A stretch of DNA of 64,000 nucleotides from Acheta domesticus (Eukaryota; Arthropoda; Insecta; Orthoptera; Gryllidae). Within the stretch, counting starts at the first letter, position 1, and each line of letters opens with the position of its first letter. The notes beneath the pieces are model-generated. The model ran no database searches and was not told the DNA's origin. It saw only the letters and a list, made by a program, of their open reading frames with translations. Shown piece after piece: positions 24,888-36,019 of the stretch. Where the stretch lies: NCBI GenBank assembly GCA_031308135.1, contig JAHLJT010009419.1:38247221-38311220 (forward strand), in the 5' to 3' direction. Made by a program: the position numbers and the translations under genes.

Positions 24888-25066
24888 GCAAGTGGACGGG
24901 GCTGGTGACGACGGCGCGCGTGACGCACGGCACGCCGGCGGCGCTGTACGGCCACGCGGCGTCGCGCCACTGGGAGGACGACGCGCGCATGCCGCCAGCG
25001 GCGCGCCGCCAGTGCAAGGACCTGGCGCGCCAGCTGCTGGAGGACGAGCCGGGCCACCGCATGAAC
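24888..25066 (+). CDS. Alkaline phosphatase, internal exon with metal-site His and substrate Arg
   Basis: This 179-base exon completes the split Gly and adds 59 residues, reading GKWTGLVTTARVTHGTPAALYGH. Within it, His72 and Thr74 (numbering from the first visible residue) align with the magnesium-site pair His153/Ser155 of human placental ALP, with Thr as in E. coli Thr155. Arg85 in ASRHW aligns with Arg166, which binds the phosphate. Cys101 in RRQCKDLA aligns with the second Cys of the conserved disulfide. The tail LARQLLEDEPGHRMN matches the insect ALP pattern before the VILGGGR block. The acceptor is GGCGTGCGCAG and the donor is AAC|GTGAGT, ending in phase 0. All but one complete codon (CCA) end in G or C. 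The open frames that run from here into the satellite are artefacts. Confidence 0.94.
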
Positions 25067-25110
25067 GTGAGTGCGCAGCCGGCGCCGCCCCACGCCGCCC
25101 CACCGCCGCC

Positions 25111-26147
25111 CCGCGCCGCCCCGCGCCGCCCCGCGCCGCCCCGCGCCGCCCCGCGCCGCCCCGCGCCGCCCCGCGCCGCCCCGCGCCGCCCCGCGCCGCC
25201 CCGCGCCGCCCCGCGCCGCCCCGCGCCGCCCCGCGCCGCCCCGCGCCGCCCCGCGCCGCCCCGCGCCGCCCCGCGCCGCCCCGCGCCGCCCCGCGCCGCC
25301 CCGCGCCGCCCCGCGCCGCCCCGCGCCGCCCCGCGCCGCCCCGCGCCGCCCCGCGCCGCCCCGCGCCGCCCCGCGCCGCCCCGCGCCGCCCCGCGCCGCC
25401 CCGCGCCGCCCCGCGCCGCCCCGCGCCGCCCCGCGCCGCCCCGCGCCGCCCCGCGCCGCCCCGCGCCGCCCCGCGCCGCCCCGCGCCGCCCCGCGCCGCC
25501 CCGCGCCGCCCCGCGCCGCCCCGCGCCGCCCCGCGCCGCCCCGCGCCGCCCCGCGCCGCCCCGCGCCGCCCCGCGCCGCCCCGCGCCGCCCCGCGCCGCC
25601 CCGCGCCGCCCCGCGCCGCCCCGCGCCGCCCCGCGCCGCCCCGCGCCGCCCCGCGCCGCCCCGCGCCGCCCCGCGCCGCCCCGCGCCGCCCCGCGCCGCC
25701 CCGCGCCGCCCCGCGCCGCCCCGCGCCGCCCCGCGCCGCCCCGCGCCGCCCCGCGCCGCCCCGCGCCGCCCCGCGCCGCCCCGCGCCGCCCCGCGCCGCC
25801 CCGCGCCGCCCCGCGCCGCCCCGCGCCGCCCCGCGCCGCCCCGCGCCGCCCCGCGCCGCCCCGCGCCGCCCCGCGCCGCCCCGCGCCGCCCCGCGCCGCC
25901 CCGCGCCGCCCCGCGCCGCCCCGCGCCGCCCCGCGCCGCCCCGCGCCGCCCCGCGCCGCCCCGCGCCGCCCCGCGCCGCCCCGCGCCGCCCCGCGCCGCC
26001 CCCGCGCCGCCCCGCGCCGCCCCGCGCCGCCCCGCGCCGCCCCGCGCCGCCCCGCGCCGCCCCGCGCCGCCCCGCGCCGCCCCGCGCCGCCCCGCGCCGC
26101 CCCGCGCCGCCCCGCGCCGCCCCGCGCCGCCCCGCGCCGCCCCGCGC
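25111..26147. repeat. 10-bp GC satellite (CCGCGCCGCC)n, about 104 copies
   Basis: The unit CCGCGCCGCC repeats with no visible change for about 1.04 kb apart from one inserted C at about 26001, which shifts the register by one. The + strand has no A or T throughout. It starts within about 45 bases of the ALP donor site. All forward frames and a reverse frame stay open, giving (PRRPAPPRAA)n and (GRRGAARGGA)n artefacts. Confidence 0.98.
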
Positions 26148-27700
26148 TTCGTCCCTCGCGGGCCTCACGAGACCGTCACCACCTGCTCCCACTCCGCTGT
26201 GGACGTTTTCGTCTCAGAACTTCCCTCGCGATTTCCGCTCTGCCCCCTTTTCCTAACTTGGTTGCGAGCGCTCCCAACCGCGGCGTCGCGCCGCCCCCCC
26301 TTTCCCCCGTGGGACTCCCGTGACAGTCACCCGCGCTTCTACTCTGCTCTGGCCGTTTTCATCCGAGGATTTTTCTCGCGATTTCTGCTCTGCTCCCTGT
26401 TCCGAACTCGCTTCCGACCGCTCACCAAATGATCTACAACCGTTCCCAACTGCGGCGCGCCACGTCCCCCTCCCTCACTTAACCCCTCCCCGTTTTCACC
26501 CGTGAAACTCACGAGACCGTCACCTTCTCCCACTCGCCTTGGCCGTTTTCGTCTCACCGTCCCCCCAGGATTTCTCCCGCGATTTCCGCTCTGTTCCCTG
26601 TGCTTAACTCAGTGCTGACCGCTCTCCGGCTGATGGTCGACTGCTCCCAACCGCTCCTAAACATTTTCGCTCCCGAACCGCTTACACCAGAACGTCTTTC
26701 GCTCTACCCGTCAGATTCTCCGGTTCCGACTCACTCGCAAACCGCTTCTAGACTCCTCCCAGCCCACTGTGACTGCTCCCAGCCACTACAGACCACTCTC
26801 CGGCTGACCTTCGACTGCTCCTAACCGTTTCCGCTCTCCAACCGTTCATTTCAGAACACCCCTTGCGCTATATGCTCTACTCGCCGCACGCATCTTTCAA
26901 CCAACGTGGTTTCCGATTGCTCCTCACCGTTTCCCGGTTGATCTTCGACCGATTGCAATCATTTTCGCTCCCCAATAGCTCACGGCAGAACATTCCTCGC
27001 GCTACCCGCCAAGCTTCCAACTTACTCCTGATTCGCTCTCAGATCGCTCCCAGTCTGACAGCTTCCAATCGCTCCCGACCGCTCCTAATCGCTCCCGACC
27101 CCCTCCAAATAATCTTTGATCACTCCTAATCACTTTCACGCCCCAATCGCTCACATAAGAACCTTTCTCGCGCTACCCGCCATGATTCCCGCTCTCGTCC
27201 TACCTTCTAACCCGATCTCAGACCGCTTCCACCGCTCCCGGCCGCCCCCGACAGCTCGCAATTGCTCCCGACTGTTCGCTGACTTCTTCGAAGCACTTTC
27301 ACCGCAATCCTGTCAGCCCTTCGAACGCACAATGACTGTCCTCCGGTCGCTTTCCAATCACTCGTCAACCACTCTTTAATTACACGCCGACTGCTCTCTG
27401 ACAGCTCTCCAACCACTCTCTGACAGCTTTTAGACCCGTTGATCGACCCGCTGCCCCTAAAAAGCTATCTACCGCTTCCCTGCTCGCTCTCCGGCTACCC
27501 CCATGTTCTGATACTCGATCCAATTCTCTTCCCGATCTTTTCCTACCTCCTGCCCTTTATCCTTTCACTGGTCTTCTCTTTGCCTCCCAGTCTCTGCTTT
27601 CCTCCCTGTCTCCTCTAAATTGGGTGATTTCTCTCAGCGATAACAAACTCCCACGTACCTCAGGCACCACGACACTTCAGCGTGCCAAAGCAATCTGCTC
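26148..27700. repeat. C-rich block of degenerate tandem repeats
   Basis: Diverged repeats. One word set, GGNCGTTTTCRTCTCA followed by CGCGATTTCCGCTCTG, recurs at about 26201, 26351 and 26541 (spacing about 150 and 190 bases). Further right, CCGCTCCCAACCGCTCC and CTCTCCGGCTGA-like words recur many times. Strong C/T skew on the + strand. No coding signal. Confidence 0.75.
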
Positions 27701-28359
27701 ACCGCCCAACTCTCATTTCTCATGATAATCAATCATGCTTTCAATCTCCTCGGTATCATCTTTCCTCATATGCTCACCTCTGCTTCTGTTACCGTGCCCC
27801 ACCACACTCCACCAAATTTCTACTGTTTGTATCCTGTCTCTGTGTCAACTTCTGACTCTATCTTTTTGCCAAATCTGTCATCCAAATTTTCACGTCAATG
27901 TGACTTAAATTCTGATCTCATTTAACGGTGTGATATTGTTCTGAGTGGTTCTCGTTTGCCTGTCCTGTCAAATTTGCTTCATTTAAAAAAGTGCACCCTC
28001 TCGTTTTACATTCACCCTCCTAGGCAGTCACCCATTCTACCAACAAATTGTTCCACGTACCCCCACACACCCCGTCATTTTACCATGCCAAATCCCTCTG
28101 CTCACCGACCACCTGCGTGTTTCTCATGCTCTTATTCCCGCAAGCTCCTAGATTTCTCTCCATTGCACTCCAGTCTCCGCCGTTGTTCAACTTCCTCTCC
28201 ACCCTTGATACCACGCGTTGAAATTCTCCAGACTTCCTTCTCAAGTCCCGTCATTTCCGGCTGCCCTCACACGATCCTACTCGTTTCAAGCCATACCCCG
28301 CCATCGCAGCCTTCACGAGATACCCTTCCGAAACCACGCGTGCTCCCGCGCTCCTGGTC

Positions 28360-28610
28360 CTCCGAGGCGATCCCCGCCCGCGCCCCCGCCCCGTCCCGCC
28401 GTGCCCCGCCCCACCCCCGCCCCGCCCCCGCCCCGCCCCTGCCCGCCCCCGCCCCACCCCCGCCCCGCCCGCGCCCCGCCTCCGCCCCGCCCCCGCCCCG
28501 CCCCGCCCCCGCCCCGATCTCGCCCCGCCCGCGCCCCGCTCCCGCCTCCGCCCCCAACCGGCCCCTGCCCCGCCCCCGCCCGGCCCCGCTCCCGCCCCGC
28601 CCCTCTCCCC
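28360..28610. repeat. CCCCGCC low-complexity block
   Basis: Degenerate CCCCGCC / CCCGCCC units with no A-T runs. They resemble stacked GC boxes but are simply low complexity. It adjoins the CpG-rich segment at 28615-28860. Confidence 0.85.
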
Positions 28611-28614
28611 CGCG

Positions 28615-28860
28615 GTTTCCCGAAGCGCCGCTTGCGCGAGTTGCGGCCGCGATTAAAGCGGGCGATATCCCGCTCCGCTCGTTTCTATAAAGTGCGAGCG
28701 ACCGGAGCTACACGCGAGGGCTGAGGGCGGAGCGCTCTTTAACCACCGGCCCTGCCGCGCCCCTGCGCCCGAGCACCGGGGGCGATCGTTTGAGGCCTGC
28801 GGGGCTATAGTCAAAGTCGTTCGCTGGGAGAGTAGGCCGCCCGCGATGTTGCTTTTAAGT
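28615..28860 (+). promoter_or_regulatory. CpG-rich segment with TATA-like box
   Basis: After the C-rich block the sequence becomes balanced but CpG-dense and non-repetitive. TCTATAAAG lies at about 28684-28692, inside an imperfect palindrome CGCTCGTTTCTATAAAGTGCGAGCG. This could be a promoter, for instance an internal or unannotated non-coding start. No ORF or exon can be linked to it, so function is unproven. Confidence 0.3.
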
Positions 28861-29037
28861 TTACACCGAGAATTACCCTCTGTTGCTATCAGGGACTTGA
28901 ACGTCTTCAGAAGAATGGTGGGAAATGTTGCAGGAGTGTAGTTGTTCGTAATACTTAAAGGAGCTGGTAAAAATAGATAATTACGAAAAAATCCAATCGA
29001 AAGGTAACTTAATATTTCACAAAAAAATATCTTATTA

Positions 29038-29170
29038 TTCTTGATCATACCAAAACATTTTCGTTATTCCTTGTAGAAAGGGGATGTGATAAAAGGAAAA
29101 TGAATTCTTGATCTTACAGAAACATTTGCGTTAATCGTTGTATAGAAGTCATGTAATAAAAAAACAAATG
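29038..29170. repeat. Two diverged tandem units of about 67 bp
   Basis: CTTGATCATACCAAAACATTTTCG...GTAATAAAAA-like units are repeated once with about 20 percent difference. AT-rich, non-coding. Confidence 0.65.
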
Positions 29171-30734
29171 AATGTCTAACTACTGATTACACACCATTTG
29201 TTTATAAGCGTTTAACTGAAGATAGTCTGGGTAAAGCACAGAATTTGTGTAAAACTGAATTGTTTGTGTTCGTCATATTAAGTTTATTTTATTAGAATGA
29301 ACCTTCTTGTAGATGTTCTTAGTTTATTAAATGCATTTTCACTTGAACTTCTTTTTGTTCTAAATTTGAAAAATGTAAAATTATCATAAATGAGATTAAT
29401 TGTTTTAATTTTACCAGATATCAGTTTGTGAAACGAAATACTATCACGATATCGGCTTTTATATGTTTGATTTTTAATTTTCCAGAAAACAGTTTCTTTT
29501 GTTTCTGAAGAATACATGAAATGAAATTGTAAAAAAAAGTGAAAAGTCTGTTTGAACATTATTTTTCAATACCACCATTCTCAAAATCGGTGCTTTGAAC
29601 ACCGCCAACACTTTGACACTAACAATAAAGAATGAGCGTATAATAATCAATCTATTACAATATTTCATTATATAGTATGTTAAAATGTCATAACGGAACG
29701 TAGAATGTTCTAAAGTTTCACTTGTTCATTTCCACGAGAATATCAGATTCTATTATTACTGGAACGTTGTAGAGTTGTGATAATAAAGCGGAACGTGAAG
29801 TGGATTACTCGTATCCGCCAGTAGTATAAACTACATTCAAGATTTTGTAATGAATGAAAGTTATAGATATGTACCATATGTATAATGTTGACGGCAGATA
29901 AAATATAGTCTCGGCGATATAGAACGAATCATTTGCATTAATGTGCTGATGCGACGACCAGATCACTCAAGTACGAATCATTTGCAAATGACCTGTGGTA
30001 TTTCAAATTACCAGGCCAAATGCAAGCCAAATATACGGGTACCTCGTTAGCATTTGCGTAGTATACACCACCACTCATTAACGTGATTCATGAAGCTCCG
30101 CAGAGTGTGTTTGCTTGCAGCGTCGCATGTGACAGAAATCAGAAATATGTCGGTTTCCATTTCTGCAAACAGCATACCTAGGCACCGTCGTTGAAGAGGT
30201 CCATATCTTTTGAAGTCAAGTTTCTATTTCCTGTTGTAAATATCTGAGCGATACGAATATTTCATAGAAAAACAGCCCAAAGCAGCCTGTTAGGGATCTT
30301 ATCCGTGTTTTCCCCAAACTCATATTTTCTGAGAAATGTTTCATAATGTCGAATATTGAAATATGGGATTTACTGGGAGACTGACGTATAGTGTATTTCA
30401 CTAAATATTTCAAAGAGGAGGAGTATGTATGATATAATTTAAAATATCCACAACTCCATCCCATACTTTTATTCGGTGTTCCTTTTAAGTGAATCCTCAT
30501 GGTACAAAAGTCGGCAAGATCATGATAAGTATTGATATATTATAATTCAAAAGTGCTAGCAGATTTTTCAAGATAATACGTGGAAGTTTTGTTCTTTTTG
30601 GTAATCAGCCAAATTCTTTCTTTGCGGCACTTTATTTGCGTATATAATTATTTTTATACCAAATGTTAATAAATATTTGAATCATAAAAATATCTTTAAA
30701 CATAAAACTGGGATATATTTGTGTAATTCTTTAC
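29171..30734. other. AT-rich intronic stretch
   Basis: Nothing supportable. GAATCATTTGCA occurs twice (about 29926 and 29976). Confidence 0.5.
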
Positions 30735-30890
30735 ATACACATACAGACAATATATGGACAGACGAACAGTCGGACGGAAGAACATTTAGAAAAAACACTT
30801 TTTTCAGTATCAGTGAACATCAAAAACTGTATTTTCGATGAAATCTTAAAATTGAGGTTCCGAAAGCATTAATACCTTTATACAAGTTAT
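30735..30890 (+). repeat. Interspersed repeat, family B (copy 1)
   Basis: A short GGACAGACGAACAGTCGGACGG core, then a run of A with ACACTTTTTTC and a block CGATGAAATCTTAAAATTGAGG...CCGAAAGCATTAATACC. The same order is found at 37405-37580. Confidence 0.6.
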
Positions 30891-33226
30891 GTTAAGATAT
30901 GAAATATATACGTTCAATATAACATAATAATGAATATGATATAATGTTCGTACAAGCATGCAAAACTTCCTAATTAATCATATGCACATCGCTTATGTTT
31001 AAGTTAACTGTACAAACTTTTATTTTAAATATTCAACCATATTCAACGATGAAAGCACGTTTGCCAACGCCTGCCTTCCGACTCTCGGAACTCTTGTAAC
31101 TGCCACGCCGCCCGCGTTGCCCATTCTCAAAACTGCTCTCTGTAACGTATTCAATACTACGCAGTTATTTCATTCACTATAAACTTTACCGCATCAAGCG
31201 CACTACAATTTAATAACTCATATTTCTATGTAATTTGTTTAATTAATAATTCAAGTTACCACTTTCCTCTCAAAAGAATATGCACGTTGAATGGTTTCCG
31301 CCAACTGGAGGCGCCAAGGCGGCTGTGACTGCCTGCCGCCGCGTGCTTGCACAAACCAGTTGAATATACGCCATCAGAACGTTCAGACGCGTGTCGCTCG
31401 CTCAGTCTCAGTCTCTCTTCACATGTAACATGCAATTCATACACATGAGCAAGACTCTCAGTTTTTTCTCCATTGTTCAGTGTCATCCTGATACAATACT
31501 GGTACACAAACTGGTTAATACCATCAGCTGCGCTGTATGGCACTCTGTTATTTCAAGTGAACTGCTGAATGTGAATCAGGAACTCCATCTTCAATGTTAC
31601 TTAATCTATGTTCTTGCATTGTTATTTGCAACGGCAAACTTGTACAGTTATACTGTGACTTAGCATTTCTATACAGCACAAAAGTTGATTGTCAAAGAGA
31701 TTGTCAAAAATTGTTGTGCAATAGTGCTGTATTCGTGCCGTGACAATATTTTTGATGTGCTTGTCTTTGACAAAATAACTGTGTATAAAGTGAGGTTTCA
31801 AAACATTGTGCAATATGGCACGACTCTTCTACCAGCAGATTTGCCTTACAAATTCAATTGAACACACAATTCCAAGTCACATTACTACACCATACTAAGT
31901 GCGCTATGCATAATAGCAAAATGTTTATTAGTGCTATCACGAGTTCCCGCATTCAAGATAAGTCATCTTACGTGCCTTGCGTGACGACATTCCCGAGTGT
32001 CGCCTAGCACCCCCCACCATCTTCAGCCCAGGCAGCGTAATGTTCGACTCCCGCCAGCGCAAAAAACGAATCTGCTTATAGCAATGTGTGTCTGTAATCA
32101 CCAGTATAATACTTATCTATGTTACAATAGCCTTACTGTTCGCCTGAAGTCAATTTCTCAATCTGGTTTGTGGCAAGAAATTTGATTAGCAATTTTAGTG
32201 ACTCAATTTAACTTATAATAATTTCATGTTCACATTTGAGAAGTGTAGTGGTATTCAGTTCCTTGCAAGATGTTATTTTCATTGATATAGTTTCTTGTAT
32301 GGCAACCTTTGATACAATTATATGCATCCATTCTACACGTTTCTAAATTCATTTGTGGTAATGACAGTACCTGAAAAAATATTTTCAGAAACGCGAGACT
32401 GGTGACTCGTATAACAAGTGATCGTCTATGTAAGTAGCAACCAGAGGATGTGACAGCGCAATTTGTTAATTCCACATACAGATCCTACGCAGATCCTACG
32501 ATCATTATGATGCCCATATGAAACTTGTTTTCTAATAACTTGTATGAGTATTATTTAAGAAGAAAGCAAGTGATTTTCGAAGCATTCGTTTGTAATGTCC
32601 AAACATTTTGGTATATTAAATTATATATTACATTTCAAGTGAGCCAAGTATAATTAAAACGTTAGTGACGGTTCAGTTTTCTTAGCAGAATAGACAAATT
32701 GGTTTCCGTAATTTCAAAATTAGCAATTATTATTTAGCACTAAATATACACGTTTAAAAAGGTATGAACATAACGATCAGACACGTTTCTTGTAAGTTAT
32801 GATTGGAGAAGCGACGTGTGCAATCAAGACATTTATAAACATATAATGTCTCTCAATGTACCTCTTGTAGGCCGGTTCGTAGATCAGATAAAATCAATTA
32901 TTATTACACCTTTTAAAAAATCTGCATTCCGATTTGGAAAAATTCCAACTTAATAATGATGCACATTTCTAGTTAATTATGATCGGAGAAAAATCTGCGT
33001 TATCATTTTGTTTTCATAATGAATGTCCTCACTTTAGTGTTTGCCGTGCCATCGCTTGCATGACAACTGGACTCTATGGGGTACGAAACGTTTACTTACT
33101 AATATTATTATGGAGTAGATTTACGTGCGTATACCAAAGAATAAAAGTCTACTTTTTTATCCAAACCAGGGAAAACGCGAATTTGTTAATTACTGAATTG
33201 GAGTGTAAATTACGGGAGCTCTGTGC
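30891..33226. other. Non-coding intronic stretch
   Basis: Mostly AT-rich; a short GC-richer part at 31260-31400. ORFs here (for example 31256-31543, -) have no recognisable motif. Confidence 0.5.
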
Positions 33227-34059
33227 CTCGCGCTCAGGGTTGGGCAGTATTTAAATACTTGTTTTTAAAATGTATATTTTAAAAACATTTTGTATTTGAA
33301 AAACTGTATTTTTGAATTTTTAGACATGTATTTTAGAGATGTATATAAATACATAAAATAGGCGTATTTAAAAAAGAAATACTTAAAATACTTTAAATGC
33401 AGATAAAGAAGATTACAAGGTTAGTTTCTTTTTGATTCTGCTAGAGAATGGACCTCATTGAAACAAAAATAAAAGCTCCATTCAGCTGTTGAAGTCGAAT
33501 CTTCATTTTTAAATGATAAATCTAAATCATTGAAAATGAGGGACCATTATCCGCGTAAAAACGCGTTTATTCCTTATAACACAAGTTTATGTTCACCAGC
33601 GCCAGTTATACTACGGGTTTCCTTTGTGAGTTTTTTACATTCCCCTACTAGAAGTTTTTTGTCAGATAATTTGTTTGAAAAACTAAGCATTTAAAAAAAT
33701 CGTTTATTTGAGTTAAACATATTTTTTTATATCCTTTTATATTTGAATCTATTTTTGCGAAAGTATAAGTTGGAAGTTTTTAGTTATTGTTCAGAAATGC
33801 ATGACTATCAATTAGTAGTTCATTGTAACTGATAATTACAAAATGGTGTTGAAATAGAAAAGTCCTACTGCAAAGAAATTGTATTTACTGTATTTTGAGA
33901 TTTGTAGTATTTTAAATACGTATGTATTTAGCAATTCAAATGAATTTTGAATAATGAATTTTGAGTATTATTTAAATACTTATGTACAAAGTATTTTGAC
34001 GAAATATTTAAATACTTTTAAAGATTTAAAAGTATTTTTCTCAACCCCCTGCTCGCGCG
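33227..34059. mobile_element. Non-autonomous hAT-like element with 8-bp target duplication
   Basis: The left end CAGGGTTGGGCAGTATTTAA starts at 33235 and the right end (reverse complement CAGGGGGTTGAGAAAAATACTT) finishes at 34051. The flanking octamers are CTCGCGCT (33227-33234) and CTCGCGCG (34052-34059), a 7 of 8 match, as expected for an old hAT insertion. Sub-terminal regions carry many GTATTTAAATAC words in both orientations, also typical of hAT elements. The 817-bp element has no transposase frame, so it would depend on an autonomous relative. Confidence 0.85.
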
Positions 34060-34109
34060 GTACTGTTATAGCTACGGATTTTACGATGTCACTACATTAA
34101 CCTGCTAAA

Positions 34110-34310
34110 AGACACCACAATATTAGTGCACCCAAAGTGTGCAATTGACTCTAATCCCGCATCTACGACAGCACTTCGAGTCTTGGAAATACACATAAAG
34201 TGATATATAGGTTACAATGAAATTATAAAAAAATATCTACCAGAATCTATGCTTCTGAGAACAAAACGATAAAGGGATTATTCACTATTACATGCCGCAT
34301 CAACATTTAG
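34110..34310. repeat. Diverged repeat, family C (copy 2)
   Basis: Same order of blocks as at 23795-23990: GCATCTACGACAGCACTTCG, CGAGTCTTGG, AATCTATGCTTCTGAG, ATAAAGGGATTATT. It lies between the hAT-like element and the TAA repeat that borders the R4/Dong-like element. Confidence 0.6.
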
Positions 34311-34337
34311 CTGCTGGATGAGAGTTGCAGGAAGAAA

Positions 34338-34373
34338 TTGTTGTTGTTGTTATTATTATTATTATTATTATAA
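34338..34373. repeat. TTG/TTA microsatellite at the 3' border of the retrotransposon
   Basis: (TTG)4 followed by (TTA)7 on the + strand, that is (TAA)n in the sense of the minus-strand retrotransposon. It forms the 3' junction of the element at 34374-35975. Confidence 0.92.
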
Positions 34374-35975
34374 ATCACGACTAAAGATGTTATGTGTCGG
34401 CTGAATATAAAGTCTACTCCAGGTTGCAACCAGCTACCTAAGGAGTAGATTTAGGGACTGTCGGTGCCTCTACAATACTTTGCGCAAGATGTGGGCTGTT
34501 CCAAATAAAGCGATTTCTTGCACTTCCCAGTCTTTTGAATTACCTGGGAGTTTAGACAAGTTCTTACACAAATTTTGCGGAACAAATCCCAGAGCTCCGA
34601 TAACTATCGGGACGACCTGTGCTTTGACGCCCCACATTCGGCTGATCTCGATTTCCAAACTCTTGAATTTAAGACGTTTCTCTGCCTCCTTGGTAACGAC
34701 GTTTTGATCGCAAGGTACAGCAACATCGACAAGTAAACACGATTTTTCTCCAAATCCCGGATGACTATATCCGGTTTGTTTGCCGCTATCGTGCGATCAG
34801 TTTGAATTTGTTGGTCGTACAATATCGTACACAATCCAACAGACGTCACCGGTTTCGGTGAGTGTTCGTACCACTTGGGGCATGTGTTCGGAACTTCGAG
34901 GGCGGTACAGATCTGCCAGTAGAGGTAGCTACATACCCTATCGTGTCTTTTCAAGTATTCGGTCTTTGCTAGGATTGGACAAGCTGAGACAATATGATCA
35001 ATGGTTTCTACGTGTTCCTGACAAATGCGGCATTTATCATCTTGGGAAATTTTGAGAACCGCTTTATCATAATGTCGTGTTCTCAAGGCCTGATCTTGGG
35101 CAGCTGTTACAAGTGCTTCCGATTCTGGCTTCATTCTTCCCCTTTTAAGCCACATAAATTATTGATCTTTATTGATCTGCACATTGTCCATTCGTTTCAA
35201 ATATTGTCCGTGGAGTGATTTGTTTCTCCACAATTTCTTTAAAAATTGTTTTGTCTCATATTTCATGTTAAGTAGCATCAGAAGTTCAGTGTCTCTGTCA
35301 TTCTGGGTGTCTTGCATAGTCTTGTTTGCAATGCTTCTTGCTACACTTACAATGCCTCTGTTTCCCATTCTTCGGTCAGATTTCATGACCTGCCTCATTA
35401 GTGGGTCATCTTGATGGCTGACTACACACTTTCCCATCCCGGTTATTGCATTGTGCCAGGAGGCTTCAATTTGTCTCAGACCTCTTCCTCCTTCCTTACG
35501 TGACACAAAAAGTCTATGTACATCAGCTCGGGGGTGGGCAACGTGATGCATTGTAAGCAGTTTTCTGGTTTTTCGATCCATGATGCGGATTTCCTGCTCG
35601 GTCCAGTCTACTAGTCCGAAACTGTATTCGGCCATAGTCACCGCGAAACTACCTATTGCTGATATTTTTTATTCCTTGAGTTTACGGACTGCAGGGCAAG
35701 TCTCACTCTTCTGTAATACTCCTTGCGAATTCTCTCTTTCATTGTGCCGTTCTAGATGGTCTCATATTCTTCAATGCACAGATATTTGTAAGTTTTACCT
35801 GGCTCAAGATCTTGAATCACAGTGTGTCTATCAACTTCAATGCTCTCTGCCGTGGTCATTTTGCCTCTTTTTAAGTTGGCTTTTGCACATTTGTCAAGAC
35901 CAAACTTCATGCAGATGTCATTTCTAAAATCATTGATGACAGACAGCATTTTGGAGAGAATCATTTTGGAGAGAA
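34374..35975 (-). mobile_element. 5'-truncated R4/Dong-like non-LTR retrotransposon
   Basis: On the minus strand this 1.6-kb element keeps the C-terminal part of one reverse transcriptase polyprotein and a short 3' UTR, and lies between (TAA)n repeats on both sides (34338-34373 and 35976-36019). Site-specific insertion into TAA repeats is known for the R4/Dong clade. The protein shows the end of the RT palm, the thumb, a CCHC motif and a restriction-like endonuclease, the order used by the RLE-type non-LTR elements. It is disrupted by a stop and at least two frameshifts (see the coding entry), so it is dead. A 16-base tandem duplication (TTTTGGAGAGAAT repeated) sits at the truncated 5' junction, about 35949-35976. 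Confidence 0.88.
34470..35970 (-). pseudogene. Reverse transcriptase/RLE polyprotein fragment, disrupted
   Basis: Three blocks in order on the minus strand. Block 1 (about 35970-35650): FGLDKCAKANLKRGK and LEPGKTYKYLCIEE, RT palm end, where the usual GI is CI; an in-frame TAG follows ETI. Block 2 (35641-35159): MDRKTRKLLTMHH, KEGGRGLRQIEASW and LHGQYLKRMD, the thumb-side region typical of this clade; it joins block 1 only through a frameshift near 35655. Block 3 (35155-34470): a zinc motif C-X2-C-X8-H-X4-C at residues 42-59 of its open frame, HDRVCSYLYWQIC, then RTIAANKPDIVIRD, the RLE PD...D core; a frameshift near 34740 is needed to reach CLLVDVAVPCDQNV and LGTAHILRKVL, which ends at a stop. 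There is also a stop between blocks 2 and 3. Family R4/Dong is my best assignment from these motifs and the TAA flanks. Confidence 0.87.
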
Positions 35976-35983
35976 TATTATTA

Positions 35984-36018
<35 letters not shown>

Positions 36019-36019
36019 T
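35976..36019. repeat. TTA microsatellite at the 5' border of the retrotransposon
   Basis: About 14 TTA units on the + strand, (TAA)n in the orientation of the element. Together with 34338-34373 it brackets the insertion. Confidence 0.92.

Noticed and set aside
25071..26432. Several 450-490-codon ORFs of PRRPAPPRAA / GRRGAARGGA type on both strands
   Set aside because: Products of the 10-bp satellite. Only 24888-25066 is real coding sequence, ended by a GTGAGT donor.
27956..28724. Long Pro/Arg/Ala-rich ORFs
   Set aside because: They follow the CCCCGCC low-complexity composition and overlap in several frames.
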